Shown: one piece after another, positions 42,453 to 52,052 of the stretch
How the letters are laid out: every line of letters begins with the position of its first letter
How positions within the stretch are numbered: position 1 is the stretch's first letter
Source of the DNA: Nitrospira sp.
Lineage (GTDB): Bacteria > Nitrospirota > Nitrospiria > Nitrospirales > Nitrospiraceae
Direction of reading: 5' to 3'
Assembly: GCA_024760525.1 (NCBI GenBank)
Contig: CP060499.1
Span: 3,989,501 to 4,053,500, forward strand
Length of the DNA: 64,000 nucleotides
Notes under the pieces: generated by a model
The model's database searches: none
What the model saw: only the letters and a program-made list of their open reading frames with translations
Told to the model about the DNA's origin: nothing
Program-made: the position numbers and the translations under genes

Positions 42453-42953
42453 TTATAGGAATTCAGGCAACCACACATCGACGATGTGTCGAATTCGCCG
42501 CTCATCGTCTCGATGGAGCCGGGTGAAGCGCAGGCCGATCGCGCCATCGACGACGGACCGAACAACGGCCTCATCAATCGTAACCGGGAATGAATCGTCG
42601 GAATACTGGAACTCCAGTTCAAGCCGCGAGCCGATTCTGATCGGAATGGTGGAACGGATTCGGCATCCGCGAATCGAAAGGTTGTCGATCGTCCCTTCCT
42701 TCGTTGTCTCAGAGGAGAAGGCGGATTCGCGATGTCTAAACCAGACTGGAAAAGATACGTCGATGCGCTCAAAGCTTCGACGCGGATTGGATGTCCGACG
42801 GCCGAGAAATGTTCGAAATCGCCTGCCACACAGCTGACAGCGAAAGGGATAAATGGTCAAGCCACTCAGGACGGCATCAGGCAGAGTCGTTCTCGCTGCG
42901 AGGCGAATTTTGATCGCCCCGCAAGCCGGACATCGTAGATCAAGCATGTTCAT
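42453..42953 (-). CDS. PilZ-domain protein with N-terminal zinc ribbon
   Basis: A protein of about 166 residues. The N-terminus has CPAC and CQLCG pairs (zinc ribbon). The PilZ domain follows, with the c-di-GMP motif RRSFERIDV (RxxxR type) and NLSIRGCRI (D/NxSxxG). It probably binds c-di-GMP and modulates motility or envelope functions. I chose the ATG at 42953; frames to 43094 have no supporting signal. It is convergent with the MBL gene. Confidence 0.85.
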   Translation of the reverse strand: MNMLDLRCPACGAIKIRLAARTTLPDAVLSGLTIYPFRCQLCGRRFRTFLGRRTSNPRRSFERIDVSFPVWFRHRESAFSSETTKEGTIDNLSIRGCRIRSTIPIRIGSRLELEFQYSDDSFPVTIDEAVVRSVVDGAIGLRFTRLHRDDERRIRHIVDVWLPEFL

Positions 42954-43229
42954 TTCCGAATGGCGTGCGGCAATTGTAACGAGGTTCACAGCCCGGCGAC
43001 AACCGGGGAATATGCGTATGAGTGGGCGTCTCTTAAATGGATTGCGTCGCCTGAGATTCCAGTGCCCTTCGCATTGACTGAGTAGCATTTCCATGGCTAA
43101 TCTACGCCACTTTTTGTCTCTGTTGGCTCATCAATAGAGCTGGGTTTGGGTGTTCCCTCGGTTACTCGTGTCCCTTTCTTTGTATGGTTCATACATGCTA
43201 ATGCAATCTCGTTCATTCAGACAGTCGAT

Positions 43230-44228
43230 ATGATGAATATGTTCATATGGATGATCGTCCTTCTCCTGGGCTTTCTGCTGATTGGATTCGTGCTGTACCT
43301 GCTCTTTCCCCGCAAGTATCAGTCTGCCGATTCTGTCGCCAATTCCTATGATGACTGGACGAACGACGGCATTCTAGAGTTCTACTGGGGCGAACATGTG
43401 CATCTGGGACACTATGGCTCTCCCCCGCGCAAAAAGGATTTTCTCAAAGCCAAGTCAGACTTTGTGCATGAAATGGTGCATTGGGGTGGGTTAGACAAGC
43501 TTCCTCCCGGTAGGACAGTGTTAGATGTGGGCTGCGGCATTGGGGGCAGCAGTCGCATGCTGGCGCGGGATTATGGGTTTGCAGTCACAGGAATCACCAT
43601 CAGCCCTCAGCAAGTCAGACGTGCTCAAGAACTGACTTCCCCGGAGGTGAATGCGCACTTTCAGGTTGATGATGCGCTGGCACTTTCGTTCCCCGATGCC
43701 AGTTTTGATGTGGTCTGGTCGGTCGAGGCAGGACCGCACATGCCCGATAAGGCACAATTTGCTCGAGAGCTCTTGCGCGTTCTGAAACCGGGTGGAATTC
43801 TGCTTGTTGCCGATTGGAATCAGCGAGACGATCGCCAGGTTCCACTCAATTTTTGGGAAAAGCCAGTGATGCGGCAACTACTGGATCAGTGGTCTCATCC
43901 AGCGTTTTCCAGCATTGAGGGGTTTTCAGAATTACTGGAGGCAACTGGACTGGTGGCGGGTAAAGTCACCACAGCGGATTGGACTGCCGAAACCTTACCC
44001 TCCTGGCTCGATTCCATCTGGCAGGGAATTGTCCGTCCGGCAGGGATTGTCCGGTTTGGCATGGTCGGCTTGATTAAATCATTGCGGGAAGTGCCCACGT
44101 TCCTGTTAATGCGTCTGGCATTTGGGGCAGGGCTGTGTCGCTTTGGCATGTTTCGGGCCGTGCATGCCGATGTCTCCAAGAGTGCACGGTTGTCTACGCA
44201 GACGGATGACACGCTTGTACGATCATGA
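43230..44228 (+). CDS. MPBQ/MSBQ-type (plastoquinone/tocopherol) SAM methyltransferase
   Basis: A protein of about 332 residues. An N-terminal membrane helix (WMIVLLLGFLLIGFVLYLLF) leads to a class I methyltransferase: motif I VLDVGCGIGGSSRMLARDYG, then GITISPQQVRRAQELT, DASFDVVWSVEAGPHMPDK, and LRVLKPGGILLVADWNQRDD. The C-terminus (EKPVMRQLLDQWSHPAFSSI, REVPTFLLMRLAFGAGLCRF) is, as I remember it, very close to cyanobacterial MPBQ/MSBQ methyltransferases (sll0418 type). Codon use differs from neighbours, with several TTA leucine codons in a stretch with lower GC. This suggests acquisition from a cyanobacterium. The substrate in this host, probably a quinone or prenyl-phenol, is not known. Confidence 0.85.
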   Translation: MMNMFIWMIVLLLGFLLIGFVLYLLFPRKYQSADSVANSYDDWTNDGILEFYWGEHVHLGHYGSPPRKKDFLKAKSDFVHEMVHWGGLDKLPPGRTVLDVGCGIGGSSRMLARDYGFAVTGITISPQQVRRAQELTSPEVNAHFQVDDALALSFPDASFDVVWSVEAGPHMPDKAQFARELLRVLKPGGILLVADWNQRDDRQVPLNFWEKPVMRQLLDQWSHPAFSSIEGFSELLEATGLVAGKVTTADWTAETLPSWLDSIWQGIVRPAGIVRFGMVGLIKSLREVPTFLLMRLAFGAGLCRFGMFRAVHADVSKSARLSTQTDDTLVRS

Positions 44229-44313
44229 GTGCCATTGATGCGCCAGCTCCCCAGCATGCCGACCAAGAATTGTCAAGAAGCGGTATGGGCCGGTGATAAT
44301 CGCAGCACGCACT

Positions 44314-46896
44314 TCACGTCTTTAGCGAACCGAGGAGGGCAGCTTTAAGCGTGCGTCCTTCCCGTTCCCGGAAAGCCACGGCAATACGCAGTTGTTCCAA
44401 ATACTGATCCAGTGTTTTCCCACCCAGGTCGATCTTGCGGGCGGTGAAGAACTCGCGCACATCCTGTTCGAGTTCCGGCGTGGCGAGCCCGGCAATTCCC
44501 GCGCACATCCGCCTAAGACCTTGTTTCGGGTACAGCCGGTCCATATGATCCCAGTTGGCTCTCACAAAATCCCAGGCGACTTCACGGCCATACACATTCA
44601 TCATGAGTGCTCCGACGACGAACGGGGCATCTTGTGTGCGGATCTCGCCGTTGATCGTACGGGCCAGCGTGCGCGCGAGTAATTCCTTGTGCCGAAACGA
44701 GGCCAACGAAAACAGATACCGCCGTTCTTCCTGCGGAGTAGACGCCGTGCGATAAAGGGCTAAAAATTCATCGTACCGTGCCCCGTCTCCGGTATGCGCC
44801 AGAATGGCGACGAGCGCGGGCACGACATTCGAGTCGGCGGTGGACGGATCGTTCAGGTACCGCTGATACCGTTCTGTCGCTTGCTGTTGCGTCGCAAGAT
44901 CATTGCCCATCCTGCCGAGCGCGCCGAGGAGATCCCCCCGCAATTGCCGGAGGAGATCCGATTCTTTCGGCTGCGGATCCCATCCGAGATCGTTCACAGC
45001 CGCCCCCACGCGCTCGCGAACGAAGGCTTCCAATGTTGCGCGATCCTCTGAAGTGATGAGCCTGTTCAAATAGGAAAACGAATCCAGCAACACGATCCAC
45101 ACGTTCTTGTCTCGTTCACCCTTAAAATGCGCGGTGAGCTGGAGATACTCGGAGAGCGGCATGACCCCGGCCTGCGTCGTAGCCCAGGCATCACTGACAA
45201 GGGCGAACCGTTCTATCGCCGCCAGACGATCGAGGCCTTGATCGAGAAGTTGCTGCAGGAGCGGATCGCGATGGCGGACCCGATAGAATCCATGCCCTCC
45301 TTCATTGACCAACACGGAGGTGACTCCGGCCGGTATGCCGATGCTCGTCTCCCGTTCCGTCAACAACACCCGTCGATGTTCCGTTCGTTCCCCGATGCTC
45401 AGTCGAATCTGGAGAGGGATCTGCCATATCTGCTCGGCGGACTGCCCTTGCGATACATACGTGAAGCGCTGTTGTGAAAGAAGCAGTTCTTGACCGCGCA
45501 CGTCCACCGTCACCAAGGGAAAGCCTGGTTGGAAGATCCACCCGTTCATCAGCTCGGGAACCGGTTGCTTGGCGACCGTGCCGAGAGCCGTCCAGAGGTC
45601 GTTCGTATCGGCATTGCCATAGGCATGGGTGCGAAGATACTGCCGCACACCGTCCCGAAAGGCCGTGAAGCCGATGTGTTGCTCCAGCATCCGAAGAACC
45701 GACGCACCTTTTTCATAGGTCAAAATGTCGAACATCGCATCGGCATCCTTCGGCGCATGGACGGGATATTCGATCGGCCTCGTGCTATGCAGTCCATCGA
45801 CGGAAAACGCGGCTGCGCGGGCCACGCTGAACGTTTCCCATCGTTTCCATTCCGGCCTCCACGCGTCCACGGCCAGCATCTCCATGAAGGTCGCGAAGGC
45901 CTCGTTCAACCAGAGCCCGTTCCACCAAGCCATCGTCACCAGATCGCCGAACCACATGTGGGCGTTCTCATGGGCCACCACATCGGCCACGCGTTCGAGT
46001 TCGGCATGGCTTCCGGTACGCTGATCCACGAGGAGCGCCGTTTCACGGAACGTGATGGCGCCGAGATTCTCCATCGCTCCTGAAGCAAAGTCCGGGATCG
46101 CCACGAGATCGAGCTTGTCTCCAGGGTAGGGCATAGCGTAGTAGGTCTGAAAGAAGTTCAACGATGCCGCCGCAATATCCTGTCCGAACGGCGTGAGCGG
46201 CTTTTTTCCTGGGACCGTCCACAGGCGAAGGGGTGTCTTGCCGACCCATACAGGCTCTGTCGCTTCCAGACGACCGACCACGAAGACCACGAGATAGGTC
46301 GACATCTTGATGGTATCGGCAAAGCGCACGACCTTCTTGTCGTTTTCCAGAGCCTCAGACGCCGTTGATGTGTTGGAGAGAGCCGTGAGCTGCGGATCAA
46401 CAACGAGCGTCGTCGCGAAGACCGCTTTAAAATCCGGTTCGTCCCAACAGGGGAAAGCCCGGCGCGCATCTGTGGCTTCGAACTGTGTCGCGGCCAGAGT
46501 TTGGGTGGCTCCCGAAGAGTCTTTGTACGTGCTGCGGTAAAACCCGCGGAGCTGATCGTTCAGTTTCCCATGAAAGGAAAGAGACAGCCGCCATTCACCC
46601 GGCGTCACGGGCTGCTTGCAAGAGAGCCGGACACGCTGGGTCGACGGCTCCAATTCGATGGAGGCCTCGAATCGCCGGCCGTTCGACCCTTCGACCACAG
46701 CCGAGGTAATGACGAGATCGACGGCATTCAATAGGATGGTCTGGGTCGTCTGGCTGACTGAAACCGCGACAGTCGCCTGGCCTTGAAATATCCCCGTCGT
46801 GAGATCCGGTTCAAGCCGCAAGTCATAGCGAGCGGGAAGAACATGCCGTGGGAGTCGATAGGGATTACTGCTGCCTGGAATATCGTCAAGATTCAT
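44314..46896 (-). CDS. M1-family aminopeptidase (zinc)
   Basis: A protein of about 860 residues with the M1 family signatures GAMENLGAITFRE (substrate N-terminus binding) and HENAHMWFGDLVTMAWWNGLWLNEAF, where HExxH and the downstream Glu bind zinc. A long N-terminal beta-domain and C-terminal helical ERAP1-like domain are present. The ATG at 46896 is preceded by AAAGGTGAAGAG and gives the usual start; the frame to 47058 overlaps rpiA and is rejected. It is the last gene of the sugar-phosphate operon. Confidence 0.9.
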   Translation of the reverse strand: MNLDDIPGSSNPYRLPRHVLPARYDLRLEPDLTTGIFQGQATVAVSVSQTTQTILLNAVDLVITSAVVEGSNGRRFEASIELEPSTQRVRLSCKQPVTPGEWRLSLSFHGKLNDQLRGFYRSTYKDSSGATQTLAATQFEATDARRAFPCWDEPDFKAVFATTLVVDPQLTALSNTSTASEALENDKKVVRFADTIKMSTYLVVFVVGRLEATEPVWVGKTPLRLWTVPGKKPLTPFGQDIAAASLNFFQTYYAMPYPGDKLDLVAIPDFASGAMENLGAITFRETALLVDQRTGSHAELERVADVVAHENAHMWFGDLVTMAWWNGLWLNEAFATFMEMLAVDAWRPEWKRWETFSVARAAAFSVDGLHSTRPIEYPVHAPKDADAMFDILTYEKGASVLRMLEQHIGFTAFRDGVRQYLRTHAYGNADTNDLWTALGTVAKQPVPELMNGWIFQPGFPLVTVDVRGQELLLSQQRFTYVSQGQSAEQIWQIPLQIRLSIGERTEHRRVLLTERETSIGIPAGVTSVLVNEGGHGFYRVRHRDPLLQQLLDQGLDRLAAIERFALVSDAWATTQAGVMPLSEYLQLTAHFKGERDKNVWIVLLDSFSYLNRLITSEDRATLEAFVRERVGAAVNDLGWDPQPKESDLLRQLRGDLLGALGRMGNDLATQQQATERYQRYLNDPSTADSNVVPALVAILAHTGDGARYDEFLALYRTASTPQEERRYLFSLASFRHKELLARTLARTINGEIRTQDAPFVVGALMMNVYGREVAWDFVRANWDHMDRLYPKQGLRRMCAGIAGLATPELEQDVREFFTARKIDLGGKTLDQYLEQLRIAVAFREREGRTLKAALLGSLKT

Positions 46897-47041
46897 CTCT
46901 TCACCTTTCGGCCTGATCGCCGTTGCTGCGGCGCTGGGCGACACTGATGGAACGCAGAACGTATACGCTATTGGAAGGGTCAGAAGGAAGCGGGCCTGTC
47001 GAAGAAAATCCAGCAGTATCTCTCGCCTGTTGATTGAATCG

Positions 47042-47740
47042 TCACCTCCGAGCGGCATAAAGAGTCTGGACGCCTTGCGGTGTGCCGACGATCAAGACGT
47101 CAGTCCGACGGACGAACAGACCGGTTTCCACCACGCCAGGAATCAGGTTGAGCGCGCTCTCCAGGTCTCCTGGCCGATCGATGCGATCCATATGGACGTC
47201 GACAATAAGGTTACCGGACTCGGTTCTCAACGGAACTCCGCTTCGTTCCCTCAGGATCACACGACTTTTCGTGAGCGATTCGATTTCGCGCGCGGTACTT
47301 CCCCAGCCGAAGGCAATGACTTCGATGGGCAAGGGGAAAGACCCTCCCAGCACCGGGACTTGCTTGGTGTGGTCGACCATGACAATGAATTGTTTGGCCG
47401 ATGCCGCCACAATCTTTTCTTTCAGGAGGGCCCCGCCGCCGCCCTTGATGAGATTGAAATTTTGATCCACCTGATCGGCGCCGTCGATGGCAACGTCAAT
47501 ATCCCATCGGTCTTCCGTGTCAACGAGAGGGATGCCGGCCTTCCTGGCCAGTGCAGCGGTTTCTTGGGAGGTCGGCACTCCTCGCAGCTTCATGCCGGCA
47601 CGGACGAGTGCGCCGAGTGCGATCAGCATGTGTTTTGCGGTCGATCCTGTCCCTAGGCCGACAATCATCCCGTCGCGAACGAATTCCACCGCCTTTATCG
47701 CAGCGGCTTTTTTAAGACTGTCTAGATCTTCGGAGGTCAT
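47042..47740 (-). CDS. rpiA: Ribose-5-phosphate isomerase A
   Basis: The 232-residue enzyme interconverts ribose 5-phosphate and ribulose 5-phosphate. It shows VGLGTGSTAKHML, the conserved DVAIDGADQVDQNFNLIKGGGGALLKEKIVA (split here) and VIAFGWGSTA. It overlaps glk by 4 bases, so it is translated with it. Confidence 0.93.
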   Translation of the reverse strand: MTSEDLDSLKKAAAIKAVEFVRDGMIVGLGTGSTAKHMLIALGALVRAGMKLRGVPTSQETAALARKAGIPLVDTEDRWDIDVAIDGADQVDQNFNLIKGGGGALLKEKIVAASAKQFIVMVDHTKQVPVLGGSFPLPIEVIAFGWGSTAREIESLTKSRVILRERSGVPLRTESGNLIVDVHMDRIDRPGDLESALNLIPGVVETGLFVRRTDVLIVGTPQGVQTLYAARR

Positions 47741-48807
47741 GACGCGGACGGGAGGGAAATGGCGGCCGCGACGGAGGCCGCACCGATGAGGGCTGTTTGT
47801 TGGTTCATGATCACTTTTACGGGCATCTGACCCATCAGACGTTTGTACCGACCTTTATTGATGAATGCCTTCATGAACGTCCCATCTTGAAGTTTCTTGA
47901 TGAGCTTGGGAGCGATCCCGCCGCCCACATACACGCCATCGAGCGAGAGCGCCTTTAAGGCAAGATTCCCGGCTTCGGCGCCATAAATCGACGCGAACAG
48001 CTCCAACGCTTGTGTGGCGATTTCGGCTTGTCCCTGCAACCCTGCTTGGGCAATCTCCGCGGCCGGATTCCCGGCTTTAATCTTTTCCGCGAGCCATGTC
48101 GGCTCGTTCTTTTTGGTGTCGCGTAGAAATTCATAGATCGCATGAAGGCCGGGACCTGACAGAATCCGCTCATAGCTCACGTGGAGATACTGACTCCGGA
48201 GATAGCGAAGGAGTTCGATCTCTTGATCGTTGTTCGGCGCAAAGTCTGCGTGGCCTCCCTCGGACGCCATCGGACGATAGGTTTTGCCGTCCCAGAACAG
48301 GATCCCTTCACCCAGTCCGGTGCCGGCGGCAATGAGCGCCAACGCCTGCCGCTTGGTCGGCGGATTTCCGGCATTCAGCACTTCCAGCTCGTCGGAGCGC
48401 AGCCACAGGAGGCCGTAGGCGGTGGATTCCAGATCATTGAGCAACTGCACGCGCGGAATGGTGAACTGTTTGGCGATGGCCCGGCCGTCGATCACCCAGG
48501 GGAGGTTCGTGGTTTGACATCGATTGTCGATCACCGGTCCCGCGACACCGAAGCAGGCTGCCGACAACTGTACCGGCTCAGACGGAGGACTGCCGGCTTG
48601 TTCGCTGTGGTCCTCCTTTTCGTTTGTCGCGGAATCCAGAGGGGACGGCGCTTTCGGCGGCGTGAGAAATTCTACGAGAATGTCTTCCAGGGATTGATAG
48701 TCACGACTGTGAAAACTTTCCAGGCGCAACGGTTCCACTCGCTCGGTGGTCCACTCGTACAGCGCCAGGTTGGTCTTCGTTCCGCCGATATCCCCCGCGA
48801 GAATCAT
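47737..48807 (-). CDS. glk: Glucokinase
   Basis: The 356-residue ROK-like/GLK enzyme begins with MILAGDIGGTKTNLALYEWT (phosphate-binding loop) and has FGVAGPV, TNLPWVIDGRAI, LLNDLESTAYGL, AAGTGLGEGILFW, and YVGGGIAPKLI. It makes glucose 6-phosphate from glucose and ATP. A Pro/Ser/Glu-rich insert of about 25 residues near position 52-76 looks unstructured. The gene overlaps pgl and rpiA by 4 bases each. Confidence 0.92.
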   Translation of the reverse strand: MILAGDIGGTKTNLALYEWTTERVEPLRLESFHSRDYQSLEDILVEFLTPPKAPSPLDSATNEKEDHSEQAGSPPSEPVQLSAACFGVAGPVIDNRCQTTNLPWVIDGRAIAKQFTIPRVQLLNDLESTAYGLLWLRSDELEVLNAGNPPTKRQALALIAAGTGLGEGILFWDGKTYRPMASEGGHADFAPNNDQEIELLRYLRSQYLHVSYERILSGPGLHAIYEFLRDTKKNEPTWLAEKIKAGNPAAEIAQAGLQGQAEIATQALELFASIYGAEAGNLALKALSLDGVYVGGGIAPKLIKKLQDGTFMKAFINKGRYKRLMGQMPVKVIMNQQTALIGAASVAAAISLPSAS

Positions 48808-49577
48808 GTCCCCTCTTTGTGCGATAACTTCGTAAGCCGTCGCGCTGCGGCCTCATCAAGCATCCATACGAGCCGGCCCGATTCCGGTGAGATCCTCGCT
48901 GCCGGCAATGAACGATCTGCGTCGGATTCAGACTCGATGACCCGGCGAACCATTTCGGCCTTACCGGAACCGGTTACCAGGAACAGTACCACAGCGGCCC
49001 GATTCAGAACACCTAGGGTCAACGTTAGGCGATGTCGAATACCTGTCGGGGCATGGCCGACCGTGACGATCTTGGATTGTTCCTGTAGGGCTTCTGTTCC
49101 AGGGAAGAGCGATGCGGTATGGCCGTCTTCCCCGAGGCCGAGGAGGATCACGTCTAGACGCGGTGACTCTGGAACAGGACATTTCGTCAATTCTCGAAGC
49201 TGCCTCTCATACTCTTGCGCTGCGACCGTTGAGTCTTGGTATTCGCCCTTCATCCGATAGATATGGTCTGACGGAATGTTCAACGGCCGAAAGAGCTCGG
49301 CCTGGGCCATCCCAAAGTTACTCTCGGGATGTTCAGGCGGCGTGCATCGTTCGTCTCCGAAGAGGAAAAAGATTCGCGGCCAATTGAAGCGCGACTTCCA
49401 CTCAGATTCGCATAAGGTTCTGTAGAGGGTCTTCGGCGTCGATCCTCCCGAAAGCGCAACCAGACACCGACCGGTGGACTGAATCGCCTGCTCGCACGCG
49501 GACAGGATGAACGCGGCCGCTTCTTGCGTCCATTCCCGACCATCGCGCGAAACGTGAATTTCCGGGGTGACGGCCAT
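48804..49577 (-). CDS. pgl: 6-phosphogluconolactonase
   Basis: A protein of about 257 residues (ATG at 49577, one base after the pgi stop). It matches the DevB/Pgl family: LVALSGGSTPKTLYRTLCES, FFLFGDERCTPPEHPESNF, DVILLGLGEDGHTASLFPGT, RLTLTLGVLNRAAVVLFLVTG. The frame to 49742 lies inside pgi and is rejected. It is the second enzyme of the oxidative pentose phosphate pathway; no zwf is seen in the window. Confidence 0.92.
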   Translation of the reverse strand: MAVTPEIHVSRDGREWTQEAAAFILSACEQAIQSTGRCLVALSGGSTPKTLYRTLCESEWKSRFNWPRIFFLFGDERCTPPEHPESNFGMAQAELFRPLNIPSDHIYRMKGEYQDSTVAAQEYERQLRELTKCPVPESPRLDVILLGLGEDGHTASLFPGTEALQEQSKIVTVGHAPTGIRHRLTLTLGVLNRAAVVLFLVTGSGKAEMVRRVIESESDADRSLPAARISPESGRLVWMLDEAAARRLTKLSHKEGT

Positions 49578-49578
49578 G

Positions 49579-51276
49579 TCAACGCCGAGCACGTGTACGC
49601 CGCTTCTTCGCCGTCGTGTGCCGCCGGCGTGAGGCGGCCGTCTTGAATGATGCCGTGACTCGATTGACCGCGGCGGCTTGGTCCGGCCCGAGTTGCACAC
49701 GAACGGCGTGACGATGGTGCGCTCGAAGAGATTCCAGATCACCGGCCGCCTGCGCTTGCGCGAGTGTGCCGAACGAGAACGGTTTATCGGGGATCGTCAC
49801 ATCCGGTATCATGCGGTCCACGAATTCCAGAAAGATACCCGAGGCGGGGCCGCCCTTGTGCAGTTGTCCGGTGGAATGGAGATAACGGGGTCCATATCCG
49901 AACGTCGTGGCGACCCGATGTCCTGACATCAGGACTTGGCGAAGGCGACGAACCGCTGTGTCGAATGAACGTGACGGAGTGGTATAGGCCAATACGGAAA
50001 CATAGGCTCCCGGCTGCAGACGACTTGACAGATCTTGCGCGATGTCCTTTGGAGGGGTGCTTGCCTGTTCCGGAAGTCGTCCGGTCGATCGGAACCTTTC
50101 CAGGACCCGATTGGTGTTGTCCTTGCTCTCCTGAACATTCGGCTGATCGAAGGGATGGATGCCAAGAATGTGTCCGGCGACCGCGGTCGCAAACTCCCAT
50201 CGAAAAAATTCGCCCCCTAAGTCGTAACGATCTTGTAGATCCAATTGAAGGACCGGATGTTGAGCGTTGAGCAGCTGTTGGACTGTTTGATCGAGCGGTC
50301 TGTTGCGCTCTCCTTTGAGCTTGAGATAGACGAAGAATCGGTCAGTTCCATACGCACCTGGTTTCAGGACCGGCTCTTGTGCAATGGGAATGAGACCGGT
50401 TCCCTGCTTCCCTGTACTTTCAGCAAGGAGTTGTTCCACCCATAGACCAAACGTGGCGAGAGATGGCGAGGCGATGATCGTCACCTTATCGCGCCCGCTT
50501 TTCGCAAGACTCCCCATGGCTGCTCCCAAGTAAGCGCCGGGGTTTGTCTCAACGTCTTGCTGCTTTCGGCATCGCTCAGCCATGTTGGCTGCCCTGTCCA
50601 AGAGGCGAGTGATATCGAGGCCCAGGAGCGCAGCAGGGACCAGGCCGAAGAGAGAGAGGACGGAGTAGCGTCCACCAATATCAGCAGGGTTCGTAAAGAT
50701 CTGTCCGAATCCGTGATCCTTTGCCAATTTCTCCAGGCCCGTGTTCGGATCCGTGATCGCGATAAACTGGCGCCCCCCATGATTGCCCTTCGCCTTTGAT
50801 ACCAGTTGCCAAAAATGGCTGAAGAGCGACATGACCTCGATCGTTCCGCCGGACTTGCTGGCAACGAGAAAAAGTGTTCTGGCGGGCGAAACGGACTTGG
50901 TCACTTGTCGAACCCACCCTGGAACGGTCGAGTCCAACACCCACAGACGAGGGGCACGCTTCTGCGATCCAAACACGGTGCGCAGTACTTCCGGCCCGAG
51001 GCTGCTTCCTCCCATACCCAGCAGCACGACATCGTTGATCTTCATGTCCTTCGCCGACAAGACACAGTGCTGCAGTTGAGCAAGCTGCTGTCGCATCTGC
51101 TCGTGAACCACCAGCCAACCAAGACGATCGCTGATCTCCTTGGGATCTGGCTTCCAGATTCGATGGTCCTTTGCCCATAACCGGTCAATGACCTGCGTCT
51201 GGCGGAGCGCATCAAGAGCGGGGTTGATCGCGGATTGAAACGATGGTGGAAGCGTGTCACTCAGCCGCATAGACAT
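49579..51276 (-). CDS. pgi: Glucose-6-phosphate isomerase
   Basis: The 565-residue protein has the phosphosugar isomerase (SIS) motifs LLGMGGSSLGPEVL and LVASKSGGTIEVMSLF, and the later HPFDQPNVQESKDNT with TFGYGPRYLHSTGQLHKGG of the bacterial/archaeal-type PGI. It starts the operon pgi-pgl-glk-rpiA-pepN. The C-terminal tail is Arg/Lys-rich (AASRRRHTTAKKRRTRARR), which is uncommon. Confidence 0.92.
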   Translation of the reverse strand: MSMRLSDTLPPSFQSAINPALDALRQTQVIDRLWAKDHRIWKPDPKEISDRLGWLVVHEQMRQQLAQLQHCVLSAKDMKINDVVLLGMGGSSLGPEVLRTVFGSQKRAPRLWVLDSTVPGWVRQVTKSVSPARTLFLVASKSGGTIEVMSLFSHFWQLVSKAKGNHGGRQFIAITDPNTGLEKLAKDHGFGQIFTNPADIGGRYSVLSLFGLVPAALLGLDITRLLDRAANMAERCRKQQDVETNPGAYLGAAMGSLAKSGRDKVTIIASPSLATFGLWVEQLLAESTGKQGTGLIPIAQEPVLKPGAYGTDRFFVYLKLKGERNRPLDQTVQQLLNAQHPVLQLDLQDRYDLGGEFFRWEFATAVAGHILGIHPFDQPNVQESKDNTNRVLERFRSTGRLPEQASTPPKDIAQDLSSRLQPGAYVSVLAYTTPSRSFDTAVRRLRQVLMSGHRVATTFGYGPRYLHSTGQLHKGGPASGIFLEFVDRMIPDVTIPDKPFSFGTLAQAQAAGDLESLRAHHRHAVRVQLGPDQAAAVNRVTASFKTAASRRRHTTAKKRRTRARR

Positions 51277-51383
51277 GGGCCTCCTTCTTCAAAGAAATCT
51301 CGGTGGTGGAGTCGGTGGGGAACTCATTCATATCTTATTGAGCCGGTAGAGAAAAGGCAACACAGACTCGATGCTGTGCTTTC

Positions 51384-52025
51384 CTATTTATCGGTCGGGC
51401 GACGAATGACCAACGGCATACCGTCAACCATCGACCATGCCAAGGATTGTGCGTGATCGACTGCGATCGTCAGCTGGAGATGAGCAGCGGTCGCCGATGA
51501 CTGGTCCGTTGCGGCAGTGCCGCTCCAATTTTTGAAACTGCGCCACCACGATTTCCCAAGGAAGACGATTCCCTGAAGGAGATTGTCCTTGGCGGCCAAG
51601 GGTACCACGCTGACGGTGAGCCCGGGAGCAAACGACAGCGCGTAGTCGACAGGCATATCCGTGAGGGAGATGGGTTCCTGTTCGACACCGGCACCGGGTT
51701 CGATCTTGCGCCTGACGACTTGAGGCCGCGCAACCAATCGATGAATGCCTTTCAATTCCTCCGGTGACCCAGCGGACCACCGAACAATGGGAATCTGATG
51801 CAGCTCCATGCCGCGACTCTTGATGTGAATCGTGCCTGTGACGAGGTCGATCAGCAGGTACGTTTGAGGGCGAGCGGCCAGCTTGAGTTCTTCTTCAAGA
51901 ACGCGCGTGGCTTCTTTCAGACTGATGGGGTCGTTGAGATTGAGGTTGGGAAAGGTTTCAAGGTCCTTTCCCCAACTTGGCGCCGCAAAGGTCAAGAGAA
52001 GGAGAAGAATGGCGCAGAGGTTCAT
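51384..52025 (-). CDS. L,D-transpeptidase-like protein lacking the catalytic Cys
   Basis: The 213-residue protein has a signal peptide (CAILLLLLTFAAPSWG) and a segment YLLIDLVTGTIHIKSRGMELHQIPI like the N-terminal strands of YkuD domains. No HxxGC motif occurs, and the only Cys lies in the signal peptide, so it cannot act as a Cys transpeptidase. It is downstream of two active-looking YkuD genes, so probably a diverged duplicate that binds peptidoglycan or other envelope material. It lies 27 bases after the middle gene. Confidence 0.6.
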   Translation of the reverse strand: MNLCAILLLLLTFAAPSWGKDLETFPNLNLNDPISLKEATRVLEEELKLAARPQTYLLIDLVTGTIHIKSRGMELHQIPIVRWSAGSPEELKGIHRLVARPQVVRRKIEPGAGVEQEPISLTDMPVDYALSFAPGLTVSVVPLAAKDNLLQGIVFLGKSWWRSFKNWSGTAATDQSSATAAHLQLTIAVDHAQSLAWSMVDGMPLVIRRPTDK

Positions 52026-52052
52026 GAGTGCTGTCTGCGCTCTCGTGAGGGA

